From Myxococcota bacterium (GTDB taxonomy: Bacteria; Myxococcota_A; UBA796; JAFGLY01), in NCBI GenBank assembly GCA_024276675.1, contig JAJRWT010000086.1, positions 1-64,000 on the forward strand: a DNA stretch of 64,000 bases, in the 5' to 3' direction. The position numbers and the translations under genes are program-made. Positions 29,269 to 37,543 of this stretch are shown here, in pieces. Numbering within the stretch: position 1 is the first letter of the stretch; each line of letters begins with the position of its first letter. A model generated the notes under the pieces. It was given only the letters and a program-made list of their open reading frames with translations. It ran no database searches and was not told the DNA's origin.

Positions 29269-30366
29269 TTATTCGGGGCAGGAGTCCCCGCTTCCGGGGT
29301 CATGCGATGGGCTGCCCTTGATATGGGGGAAAAGCGCGAGAAACAGGGCGCCCAGAGCCAGGACCAGGATCTGTTGCACCCTGACCATCACGGTCACGGC
29401 CAGGGCAACTTCCAGGGGCAGACCGGCTGCTATCACCAGGAGGGAGCCAAAGGCGGCATCCCAACCCACCTGCCCTATGGGCAGGGCGAAGAGTACGACG
29501 GAGCCGGCGGTGGTGGCGCAGTGGGCAAACAGCAGTCCCCCCAGGGATGCGTGGTAACCCAGGGAGAGCGTGGCAAGCCATATGCCGGTGACCACCGTGA
29601 CATTACCACAAGTGGTCCACACTATTGCCCGGAGATGGGGCATGCCGCCGGATCGGCCGATGGAAGACATGGCACCCACGAACTGCCGAACCATGGTGTC
29701 CAGTCGGCCTGCTATCCTGGAGGCTCTTTTCCAGGGCCCTCGTGAGATCCTGGCCAGCGTGAGATCCGCCCAGATCTCCAGAATCCGCGGCTTGAAAGCG
29801 ATCAGGGCCAAGGCCAGGGCGCCCAGGCCCACGACTATGGCTGCTCCCGCCACGTAGGGCGCGGCCTGTTCAGGTGCAGGCAGGGGAAACAAAGCCCAGA
29901 TGAGGAACGCCAGCAGGGCAGCCGTCCCCAGGCCCACGAAACGCGAGTGGACACTTGCCGCCAGCGCAACCGGGGCGGGTATTCCGTAGCGCCTCTTTAC
30001 GAGCGCGGCGGCGGCCACCTCGCCCACGGGCCCGGGCAGAGCCACGTTCAACAGCATGCCCGACGCGGCGATTGCGGCGAGCATCAAGGGGTTGGTCCCT
30101 TCGCGGCCGGGCAGCAGGGCTCGCCAGCGAAAGCCCATGAAGAGAATCCCGCCGAACATGAGCAGGAAGGCCCCCAGCATGGGCAACGGCCGGGCCGAGG
30201 TCCTGAGCTGGTCAAGGGCCTGGGTGTCTACGGATTCCTTCAGGAGAACCAGCCACAATAGCAGCAGAACCACCAGCCACAGAACGGTCGGCAGCAGAGC
30301 CCGCTTGAGGATACCGATTGGAGAAAGCGCGGACGGAAAAAGATCGGGGGCGTCCGTGGATTCCAC
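29269..30366 (-). CDS. UPF0104 / LPG-synthase-TM family membrane protein (second copy)
   Basis: A 365-residue membrane protein of the same family as 27346-28401. It has GFRWRALLPG, ALPGPVGEVAAAALVKRRYG, a SVHSRFVGLG helix and LPIGQVGWDAAFGSLLV. GTG 30366 is chosen because AGGA lies seven bases upstream; a TTG at 30396 overlapping the regulator stop is an alternative. It follows the NtrC-like regulator by 26 bases on the same strand. The two paralogues differ strongly in sequence, so they are not a recent duplication and may act on different substrates. Confidence 0.75.
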   Translation of the reverse strand: MESTDAPDLFPSALSPIGILKRALLPTVLWLVVLLLLWLVLLKESVDTQALDQLRTSARPLPMLGAFLLMFGGILFMGFRWRALLPGREGTNPLMLAAIAASGMLLNVALPGPVGEVAAAALVKRRYGIPAPVALAASVHSRFVGLGTAALLAFLIWALFPLPAPEQAAPYVAGAAIVVGLGALALALIAFKPRILEIWADLTLARISRGPWKRASRIAGRLDTMVRQFVGAMSSIGRSGGMPHLRAIVWTTCGNVTVVTGIWLATLSLGYHASLGGLLFAHCATTAGSVVLFALPIGQVGWDAAFGSLLVIAAGLPLEVALAVTVMVRVQQILVLALGALFLALFPHIKGSPSHDPGSGDSCPE

Positions 30367-30392
30367 GGCGGGTTCCTGTTGGTCCAAGGGAT

Positions 30393-31625
30393 TCAACTTG
30401 AGTTGGTCTGTGAGATGAGTTTGTACTTGCGGAGCTTGTAACGCAGCGTGTTGCGGCCCAGTCCGAGTATGCGGCACATCTGCACGCGATCCCCGCCCGT
30501 CTGGCGAATGGCGCGTTCCAGGATTGCCCGTTCCACCGAGTCCATGTACGGGGAAAGCTGGAAGCCGTCTTTCAGTTCCGGGAGGCTGCCATCGGCGATG
30601 GCGGGCCCCGGACTGCCGGAGATGTCGAAGACCCGCGGGCCCATGACCACCGCACGTTCCGCCAGGTTGGCCAGCTCGCGAACGTTTCCCGGCCACTGGT
30701 ACGATGCCAGCATTCGCAGTTGGCGAGGGCTTGGCTCCGTCGGCGATCTGCCGTATATCCCGGCGTATTTCCTTGTGAAATGTCGAAGCAGCGGCGGAAT
30801 GTCGTCGCTGCGTTGCCTCAGGGGTGGAATGTCCAGAACCACCACGGCCAGGCGATAGTAGAGTTCTGCCACGCCGCGGGAAGAGATCATCCGCTCCCGG
30901 GCGCCTTCGTAGACGGTGGCCATGACACGCGGTGCTTCCCCCAGGGGCAGTTGCTCCAGCAGCTTGAGAAGAGCGATGGCGCGTTCCTCGTCCAGGGTGT
31001 CCACCCTGCGCAGGAGTATGGTACCCTGGCGGGAAAGCTGGGAAAAACCGGCCTTGCCAGAGAGATCCGGGACGTGAAACGGAAGCCTGCGGTCCGGCCC
31101 GTTGGCATGGAGCCACCTTGCCAGGTGGGTTCGGCCGGTTCCGGGCTCTCCGCGTAGCAGCACCGTGCTCCTGACCTGCGCCAAAGCCGCCAGGTCCCGC
31201 CGCAAGGCCACGATGAAGCTGCTCTCACCCACCGTGGAGATGGGCTCATCCTCATCGGGGGCGGTTTTCAGCTCCGACACGCGGTGCCGGAGAAGCTCGG
31301 CGGAGACCGGCTTGGTGAGGAAATCCCGGGCTCCCAGCCTCATGGCCTCGACAGCGGCCTCCACCGTGCCGAAGCCCGTGAACACCAGGACTTCGGGGGC
31401 CGGGCACAGGGAGCGGGCCGCCCTGACCACCGCCAGACCGTCCACGGGCTCCATGCAAAGATCGGTCAACACCAGTGAAAAGCTCTGTTCCTTCAAAGCA
31501 GCGATGGCGGATTCGCCGTCGTAGACCGCTCGAACCTGGCAACCCTCGCGGCCGAGCACCTTGGCCATGGCATCGGCGCTGACACGGTTGTCGTCTACAA
31601 CCAGCACTTTGACAGGGTCGTGCAA
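30393..31625 (-). CDS. NtrC-like response regulator lacking the GAFTGA loop
   Basis: A 410-residue regulator from TTG 31625, with GGGAG seven bases upstream, which places HDPVKVLVVDDN at the N-terminus. The receiver has VLTDLCMEPVDG (phospho-acceptor Asp) and the LTKPV Lys. The AAA+ domain has Walker A GEPGTGRTHL and a shortened middle where GAFTGA should be (LSGKAGFSQLSRQGTILLRR). A Fis-type helix-turn-helix closes it (VQMCRILGLGRNTLRYKLRK). Without GAFTGA it should not open sigma-54 promoters, so it likely regulates sigma-70-type transcription. The divergent DUF4157 gene and the following UPF0104 genes are possible targets. A second such regulator lies at 55489-56742. Confidence 0.85.
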   Translation of the reverse strand: MHDPVKVLVVDDNRVSADAMAKVLGREGCQVRAVYDGESAIAALKEQSFSLVLTDLCMEPVDGLAVVRAARSLCPAPEVLVFTGFGTVEAAVEAMRLGARDFLTKPVSAELLRHRVSELKTAPDEDEPISTVGESSFIVALRRDLAALAQVRSTVLLRGEPGTGRTHLARWLHANGPDRRLPFHVPDLSGKAGFSQLSRQGTILLRRVDTLDEERAIALLKLLEQLPLGEAPRVMATVYEGARERMISSRGVAELYYRLAVVVLDIPPLRQRSDDIPPLLRHFTRKYAGIYGRSPTEPSPRQLRMLASYQWPGNVRELANLAERAVVMGPRVFDISGSPGPAIADGSLPELKDGFQLSPYMDSVERAILERAIRQTGGDRVQMCRILGLGRNTLRYKLRKYKLISQTNSS

Positions 31626-31881
31626 CGAGCTGCTCCCGAGGGCTGTGGAACTGCTGCTGTGGATTCGTGGATTCGTTCCGGAACAACTACGTAGCGCCGG
31701 AGAGCCCGCCTTACAAGTTCTCGGCCGGAAATGGCGGCCCAAGCCTCCCGTCGCTGGCTCTGGACGACAGAGAGAACCCCCAACCCGGGAAAATCTCCTC
31801 ACAGCTTCCGCGCCACCTGTGATATGCTCCTTCAAGCATCACCATGGCACATGGCATTTTTTTCCTCGGAGAGAAGAAAGC

Positions 31882-34800
31882 GTGGGTACATCACTTTCCA
31901 GACATGGGGGAAACAAGGACGGGGCTCCATCCAGCGAGTCCGGGACCCTTTCGCCCAGCCCAAAACAGGCCCAGTCCCCATTTTCCGGGGATCAGGTCAA
32001 CAACCGCACCGACCCCCTTCACGTGGGCCGCTCCTACGGAAACCAGGCCGCGGTCCAGATGTTGGAGGAGAATTCCGACCAAACCTCCCATCCTGGTGCC
32101 GATGGCGCTTCCGGGGATCTTGCCGATTCAGCAGAACGAGCCGCTACGCCGGTTGGGGTGCAAGACCTGGCAGCAGCCGGGCTGAGAGGAGCCACCGATC
32201 CCCTGCCCCACCGATCATCCATCCAGGATGCCTTCGGTAAGCACGACGTCTCCGGCATCCGAGCCCAGGTGGGGGGGGCCGCCGCCGACGCCGCCTCTTC
32301 CATGGGCGCCGAAGCCTACGCGATGGGGAACGGCGTGGGCTTCCGGAGTTCCCCCGATCTTCACACCGCCGCCCACGAGGCCGCCCACGTGGTGCAACAG
32401 CGGGGTGGCATCCAGCTCAGTGAAAGGGGCCGGTCGGGCGATGTCTATGAACAACATGCCGAAGCAGTGGCGGATCGCGTCCAGGAAGGCGGCAGCGCCC
32501 AATCTCTGCTGGATCGCTTTGCCGCCGGCTCGAGTTCCAGCGCCACAGGCAGCTCTGCTCCGGTACAGATGTCGGAACAGGTGGCCACGGCCGAAGCGGG
32601 CGCCGCGGTTGCCCCCACGGGGCCCCTGGCCCAGCTTCGTGAAGAACTGGACGACATATTCGTGAACGAAGGCGATTGCCTCACCTACATGGGTCAGCTC
32701 GGCACTGGCGAAAGGCAGCTCGTCAGGCAGGACACGACGATGATGCGGCAGATCTGCGCGTCTTTCGACGGCGAGGAAATGCTGCGAGCCGTTGACCTGC
32801 TCAACTTCCCCCTCAAGTGGGCGGTGTACTGGATCGGAGAAGCCGGTGAAGCTGGCTCCATCGGCGATGCCGGCTATGCGCGCCTGCTGGGATCCGCACC
32901 ATCCCAGGAGTTGGCTGAAATGGTGGGATGGGACTCGGTGCGCGAGCTGGTGCGCGCCAACTACTCCGCAAGCCCCCTGTCGTTTCCGGGCCTGGTACAG
33001 GATCCCGCGCGAATGCGCCATGTCATTCAGACCTACCCCGCCTTCACCGACTGGGTGATTGAACGTGCGGGCTCCGACGCCATGATTCGCTACGCGGCCG
33101 CCAACTCCCCGGCAGACACGCTGGCAGCGCTACGGGGAGCCAACAAGCTCAACACCCTGCTGGATGCCTCTGCCGCGGCGGGCAACGCAGCCTCCATATC
33201 CGCCGATCTCTTCACCCTGTTCCAGGCCAGCCAGGTTCCCGCGGAACGAGCCCGAATCTTCTCCATCCGTTTCGGCCAGCGCACTTCCACGGATTTCGAC
33301 TGGATGGCCAACGGCGTCACCCACTGGAACAACACGGCCTCGGCCACGGGCGAATCCGCCACCGATGCCCAGATCGCCGCCGACATCGCCGCCGGCAACG
33401 GCCCCACCACCGTGGACCAGGCAGTGACCGCCGACCAGGGCGGGCCCTTGGAACAACTTCGGGACGAACTGGACGACGTATTCGTCGACGAAGCCGCCTG
33501 CCTGCAAAACCTGGCCAGCCTCAACGCCCGCGAACGCTACCTGGTACGCGCCGACGCCACTCTAATGGGCCAGATGGCCGGCGCCTTCAGTGCCCAGGAA
33601 ATGATCTCCGCCCTTCGCACGCTGGCTTTTCCCGATCCCAAGTGGGCAATACACTGGTTGGACGAATCGGGTGAAGCGGGCAGCGCCAGCCGGCAGGACT
33701 ACGAGTCCCTGATCTTTCCCGCCACCGCCCAGAAAATAGCCGAGTTGGTGGGTTGGCGGGCCGTCTTCGACGTGGTCAAGGACAACTCTGGAATCGACTC
33801 CCTGGCCATTCCGCCCCTGGTGGCCAGCGATGCCACGATGGCCAACATCATCCAGACTCATCCCTACTTCGTGGACTGGGCTCTGGAGATGCCCGGAGCC
33901 CAGATGCTGCTGCGCTACGTGGCCAACCATACTCCCGCCACCATGGCTCCAGCCATCAAGTCCGCCAATCGGCTCTCCAACCTCGTGGATGCGCTGCCCG
34001 TGGGCAGTTCCCTGGCTCCCGACGACCAGCAAGCCATGCTGACCGTCTGTCGGAACCTGCCCGACATCGCCGACAAGATCCTCCTCTTCCAGCGGCGTTT
34101 CAACATCCAGGTGGGTTCAGAGAACGGCGCTGTTTTCGACACCCTTGGCCTTGAACAGATTTGGATCCTGCTGGAGCGTCTGCCGCCGCGCCTGCTGGCC
34201 GACAACGCGTGGCTCGAAAACCTGAACCGCACCGGCACCGCCGGCACTTCCAACGGCGTCACGGGCGGCAATCGCGTGGGCGTGGGCTATGACCAGTCCA
34301 ACCTGGGCGCCCTGGACGTGGGTGTGTTCACCGATGCCGGCGACGTCATGGCCAACACCAACATCTTCGACGCCGTGGTCATCCACGAAATGGGCCACGC
34401 CGCCGACCGCCAGCACGGGTTCTCCAGCGCCAGCGGTCCCCTTGCCACCCGCGACGATCTCGGCGCCTGGCAGCACTACCCCAACGGCTCCCAGGCCGAC
34501 TGCGAAACCCTGTTGGACGCCATGCTGGCGGGCAATGGCCTGGGCTCCCTGCACCTCACCGCGGACCAGACCGCCAAGGCCCGCGAAGGTTTCATCGCCA
34601 CACTGAGCGCCAAGAGCGCCGACGCCGAAGCCCAGTTCCAGGCCAAGGCAGCCGCGGCAGGAGAAACCTGGGCCGCCGGCAACTCCTGGTTCGACACCTG
34701 GGACAAGGTCAAGAATCACACCATCGTCAACGTGCTGGCCAACGGTCACCTCAGCCGTAGAGCCTGGAACACCCCACCACCCGCCATGGGCGACCGGACC

Positions 34801-35034
34801 TTCCACCAGGCCTACAGTCATCGCTGGGCGTCCTACCTGACGGCCTTCAGGGCGGGCCAGAAGCTCAGCCGCTACCAGTTCCGGGACCGGGGCGAGTTCT
34901 TCGCCGAGACCTATGCCACCTACTACCTCACCCCCAACAACCCCGGCCAGTTGGTACAGGCCTGGAACAACACCGTCTACCAGTGGTTCACGAGGGAAGT
35001 GGACGCCGGCTTCAGCACGCGGGTCACCCCGTGA
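31882..35034 (+). CDS. DUF4157 protein with internal duplication and second HExxH peptidase domain
   Basis: A 1050-residue protein from GTG 31882 (GGAG about ten bases upstream). Residues 50-175 form a DUF4157 domain, whose core HTAAHEAAHVVQQ is near 157-170; this domain marks cargo and toxins linked to extracellular contractile injection systems. Residues 248-515 and 521-790 are two tandem copies of one alpha-helical unit, starting GPLAQLREELDDIF and GPLEQLRDELDDVF. The C-terminal domain has HEMGHAADRQHG (about 835) and a later FAETYA (about 1007), a gluzincin-like pair of His ligands plus Glu. No signal peptide is visible. The lipoprotein gene overlaps its end by four bases. No injection-system genes are in the window. 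Confidence 0.75.
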   Translation: MGTSLSRHGGNKDGAPSSESGTLSPSPKQAQSPFSGDQVNNRTDPLHVGRSYGNQAAVQMLEENSDQTSHPGADGASGDLADSAERAATPVGVQDLAAAGLRGATDPLPHRSSIQDAFGKHDVSGIRAQVGGAAADAASSMGAEAYAMGNGVGFRSSPDLHTAAHEAAHVVQQRGGIQLSERGRSGDVYEQHAEAVADRVQEGGSAQSLLDRFAAGSSSSATGSSAPVQMSEQVATAEAGAAVAPTGPLAQLREELDDIFVNEGDCLTYMGQLGTGERQLVRQDTTMMRQICASFDGEEMLRAVDLLNFPLKWAVYWIGEAGEAGSIGDAGYARLLGSAPSQELAEMVGWDSVRELVRANYSASPLSFPGLVQDPARMRHVIQTYPAFTDWVIERAGSDAMIRYAAANSPADTLAALRGANKLNTLLDASAAAGNAASISADLFTLFQASQVPAERARIFSIRFGQRTSTDFDWMANGVTHWNNTASATGESATDAQIAADIAAGNGPTTVDQAVTADQGGPLEQLRDELDDVFVDEAACLQNLASLNARERYLVRADATLMGQMAGAFSAQEMISALRTLAFPDPKWAIHWLDESGEAGSASRQDYESLIFPATAQKIAELVGWRAVFDVVKDNSGIDSLAIPPLVASDATMANIIQTHPYFVDWALEMPGAQMLLRYVANHTPATMAPAIKSANRLSNLVDALPVGSSLAPDDQQAMLTVCRNLPDIADKILLFQRRFNIQVGSENGAVFDTLGLEQIWILLERLPPRLLADNAWLENLNRTGTAGTSNGVTGGNRVGVGYDQSNLGALDVGVFTDAGDVMANTNIFDAVVIHEMGHAADRQHGFSSASGPLATRDDLGAWQHYPNGSQADCETLLDAMLAGNGLGSLHLTADQTAKAREGFIATLSAKSADAEAQFQAKAAAAGETWAAGNSWFDTWDKVKNHTIVNVLANGHLSRRAWNTPPPAMGDRTFHQAYSHRWASYLTAFRAGQKLSRYQFRDRGEFFAETYATYYLTPNNPGQLVQAWNNTVYQWFTREVDAGFSTRVTP

Positions 35035-35657
35035 CAGCGCTCGCCTCCCCGACCCCGATGCTGGCGACCATCCTGTTGTGCACGGTGCCATCGAGCCCGG
35101 GCTGCGCATCGCAGCAGGAACGGAGCAGCCAGGCCTCGCTTTCCATACCTTCCACAGGAGCACAAACCTTGTCCATTCCCGGAATACCCAAGGGTTTCGA
35201 AGCAGACGAAAAAACCTCCCTTCGCACCGGCTCGTGGCGATTCTACTACATCGTCGAGTCCGAAGACGTCCCCGGTCCCCAGGAGCGCAACCTGGCGGTA
35301 CGAGAAGGCGTGCCCATGGAAGGCATCGCGGGCCTGGGCGCCTTCCTGGACGAATCCGGCCGCAGCCCCGAACTCCTGTCGGACCCCGCCGGCCTGGCGG
35401 AGCGAGCGGCCTTTTTCGTCATCCAGGGCGACTCCCGCCAGAGCTGCCTGTTCCAGGTGGTCTCCGATCCCTCCGACTACCTGGACCGCTTCCCCGCCGG
35501 CGCCGACAAGCTCAGCCCTCCGAAAGCCGCCATCCAGGGTGACCTGCTGCGCATATCCGCCTGGCTCTACCGCGACGGCTATCTGCAGCACTTGCAGGTG
35601 GAAGCCCGCCCCCACCAACTCCCCACGGTCGACACCAGCGAACTGCTCACCCGCTGA
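35031..35657 (+). CDS. Lipoprotein co-translated with the DUF4157 protein
   Basis: A 208-residue protein from GTG 35031, overlapping the upstream stop as GTGA; ATG 35058 is an alternative start inside the signal. The N-terminus, MLATILLCTVPSSPGCASQQ, is a lipoprotein signal (Cys after SPG). The mature part has mixed beta structure with strands such as GSWRFYYIVES and AAFFVIQGDSRQSCLFQVV. No family recognised. Translational coupling suggests a partner of the DUF4157 peptidase, for example an immunity, anchoring or inhibitor protein; this is inference. Confidence 0.65.
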   Translation: MTALASPTPMLATILLCTVPSSPGCASQQERSSQASLSIPSTGAQTLSIPGIPKGFEADEKTSLRTGSWRFYYIVESEDVPGPQERNLAVREGVPMEGIAGLGAFLDESGRSPELLSDPAGLAERAAFFVIQGDSRQSCLFQVVSDPSDYLDRFPAGADKLSPPKAAIQGDLLRISAWLYRDGYLQHLQVEARPHQLPTVDTSELLTR

Positions 35658-35947
35658 GCGACACCGGCGACCTCGAAGCCGTCGCCGTCGGCAACGCCAT
35701 CCTGGAGCAAGGTGGCCTCCACACCGACTTGTTCTCGCCAGATGACTGCGTGGAGGCTCGGGGCACCTCCCACGACGCCCCGCGTGACAACGTGGTCTTG
35801 GTACTTGGCCTGTTCATGGGGCGGATAGGCAGAGAGCGCGTAGTCGCCGTGGTCCCGAATGGCCTGAGCATGAAGTTGCCCACCGATCTGCTGGGGGTGG
35901 CATGCACGAGCTACGACGCCGACCGGGTGGCGGCCGAGCAGTCCTGA
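35654..35947 (+). pseudogene. Remnant of a TIR-like nucleotide-binding (CAP12/PF10137-type) domain
   Basis: An open frame with no good start. It reads through FSPDDCVEARG, APRDNVVLVLGLFMGRIGRE, RVVAVVPNG and LPTDLLGVACTSYDADR, then stops. This matches the C-terminal half of TIR-like predicted nucleotide-binding proteins (SPDD, RDNV-x-x-ELG-x-F-x-GRLGRER, LPSDL-x-G-x-x-x-x-Y). These act as NAD-degrading effectors in CBASS-type phage defence. The N-terminal half is missing and the central strand is shortened (TDLFSPDD), while the conserved Glu of ELG is Leu here. It is a decayed defence gene. Confidence 0.55.
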
Positions 35948-36045
35948 TTAGCAACTAGCAATAGGGATCGGGACGGTACGGGCATGTGTTCGCCCTGCCG
36001 CGATACCCCCTTCTTCCGGGGGGGTGTGTCAGGGCAAACATGTAC

Positions 36046-36299
36046 TTTGTGCCCCTTTGCGGACCGAACTGCCCCTATACCCCAGGGTATTCACCGACTT
36101 CGGTCCGCTATTATGCTCCTGGGCGGACCGAACTGCCCCTATACCCCATGGTATTCACCGACTTCGGTCCGCTTTTGTGCCCCTTTGCGGACCGAACTGC
36201 CCCTATACCCCGGGGTATTCACCGACTTCGGTCCGCTTTTGTGCCCCTTTGCGGACCGAACTGCCCCTATACCCCGGGGTATTCACCGACTTCGGTCCC
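36046..36299. repeat. Four 64-bp tandem repeats with nested palindromes
   Basis: Units begin at 36059, 36123, 36187 and 36251, an exact 64-base period. Each has the outer arms GCGGACCGAA and TTCGGTCCGC around a 14-bp palindrome, ATACCCCGGGGTAT in units 3 and 4 (AG or AT at the centre in units 1 and 2). The spacer is TTTTGTGCCCCTTT. The last unit loses one base of the arm. A 64-base period cannot keep a reading frame, so the array is non-coding. The gene-less stretch 35948-36394 otherwise holds only a partial dispersed repeat. Confidence 0.85.
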
Positions 36300-36325
36300 C
36301 ATGGGCGTAGAAAAGTGGACCCTGG

Positions 36326-36361
36326 CCCAGGAGCCGTCGGGAAAGCTCGGGCCCGCTGCGG
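36326..36361. repeat. Second copy of the recB-linker repeat
   Basis: These 36 bases match 16009-16044 in recB with one mismatch, 20 kb away. Here the sequence lies between the 64-bp array and the end of pgeF, outside any gene. Only one half of the palindromic element is recognisable; the right half is replaced by other G/C-rich sequence. Confidence 0.6.
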
Positions 36362-36394
36362 TGCGCCTACGCGGGCGGCACGGGCCAGTGGGAG

Positions 36395-37336
36395 TCAGAA
36401 ACAACTATCAAGTTCCCATCCGGAAAGTGCGGACCGAGCAGGAGCGAGTCGCTTTCGAGCCGGGTGCGTCCGGGCAACCCGCCGGAATAGCAGCGCTATT
36501 TCAAGTGGTTGCCCGGGCGCGCCTGGCGAAGGAATGGGCCGCTCCTGCGACGGGAGCAGTTTCCGGATGGGAACTATCAATGCCAACTGCCGACCCGCAG
36601 CAGCAGCATCGCGGCGATGGGAATGGAACGAGGGGCCGCCTTCAGGGCTGTTTGCACAACGAGTGCAGCCAGGAAGGACCTCCACCTGCTGTACACCGGC
36701 TTCTTGGAGCTGCCACGCGTTTGCGACCTTGAGATCCACCGTGAAATGCCCGGGGCGAGACTGCCGGAAGGCGTGGGCAGGAGCCCCACCTGCCAGGGCC
36801 TGGACCACTTCGCCGCTCACCTCGTAGCAACAAGCACCGATACACGGACCCACTGCCGCTCGTAGAGCGCTGGCGGGCAGACCTGTGCGCCTGGTGATGT
36901 CTCGACAGGTCTTCGCAACCACCTCCGCCGCCGTCCCCCGCCAACCGGCGTGTATCGCCGCCGCCACGCCGGGACCCGCCACCAGGACGGGGCAGCAGTC
37001 CGCCACCCTGACACACAGCAGGGTACCGGGCTCGGCGCTGACGAGTGCATCGGTTCCGGGCATTACAGCACCCAGATGGCGCTTGGAGACCCATCGTATT
37101 CCATTGCCGTGTACCTGCTGTGCCGCCACCGGAGTCAAATGGCCTGATCCCAGCGGGGCCAGCAGGGAACTCCACTCCCCAGGCGGCAGTGGGCAGCCCC
37201 TGGACAGCAGCCGACCCTGCCGGGGTGAAAGTGACAATCCCCGCGTCGTGAATGCGTGGGAGAACCCGGACCTGCCCTCGGCCATGCCTGGGGCCTGCAA
37301 GAATTGAGCCTGTCCCGCCGGTTTCATGCTGTTCAT
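36395..37336 (-). CDS. pgeF: Polyphenol oxidase / LACC1-family purine nucleoside phosphorylase
   Basis: A 313-residue protein of the YfiH/LACC1 family (multicopper-oxidase-like name, purine nucleoside phosphorylase and adenosine deaminase activity in studied members; also a cell-wall amino-acid editing role). Motifs are VAAQQVHGNG, DALVSAEPGTLLCVRVADCC, AAIHAGWRGTAAEVV, AVGPCIGACCYEV and SHRRDAAAAGRQLALI. The conserved His/Cys/His zinc ligands are present. Family members normally end just after the AGRQLALI strand, but this one carries about 57 extra residues. These are encoded by a 165-bp palindrome, suggesting the original stop was lost. ATG 37336 has AGGGG about six bases upstream; Met4 is an alternative. 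Confidence 0.8.
   Translation of the reverse strand: MNSMKPAGQAQFLQAPGMAEGRSGFSHAFTTRGLSLSPRQGRLLSRGCPLPPGEWSSLLAPLGSGHLTPVAAQQVHGNGIRWVSKRHLGAVMPGTDALVSAEPGTLLCVRVADCCPVLVAGPGVAAAIHAGWRGTAAEVVAKTCRDITRRTGLPASALRAAVGPCIGACCYEVSGEVVQALAGGAPAHAFRQSRPGHFTVDLKVANAWQLQEAGVQQVEVLPGCTRCANSPEGGPSFHSHRRDAAAAGRQLALIVPIRKLLPSQERPIPSPGAPGQPLEIALLFRRVARTHPARKRLAPARSALSGWELDSCF
36411..36575. repeat. 165-bp imperfect palindrome at the 3' end of pgeF
   Basis: The sequence is symmetric about 36493 with no indels between arms. The outer arms are a perfect 16-bp match, AGTTCCCATCCGGAAA (36411-36426) and its complement (36560-36575). Inner pairs GCAGGAGCG/CGCTCCTGC, GGGCAACC/GGTTGCCC and AATAGC/GCTATT share the same centre. 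It encodes the extra C-terminus of PgeF. Confidence 0.75.
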
Positions 37337-37543
37337 GCCTGGCCCCTGGAGCGGCTTCCAGCCGGCCTCCCCGGGTAGCCGCGACCATCAAAGGAATGAA
37401 AAGGGGCGCCTGGATCACGGTTGGACATGTCAGCCTCCGCAGAGTGGAAAACAAGACTCAAAACTACCAGCCGCCCCCGCGGGAAGGAACCCGCCACCTG
37501 CCAGGCGGGTTGGAGCGGATGCAGCGGTGCCCCAACGCAGCAG

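Noticed and set aside
36046..36299. CRISPR array
   Set aside because: The 64-bp period is fully repetitive; there are no unique spacers and no cas genes nearby.
35986..36732. Plus-strand protein across the 64-bp array
   Set aside because: The period is not a multiple of three, so the peptide repeats cycle through frames; long open frames in all phases reflect low stop content, and pgeF occupies the other strand.
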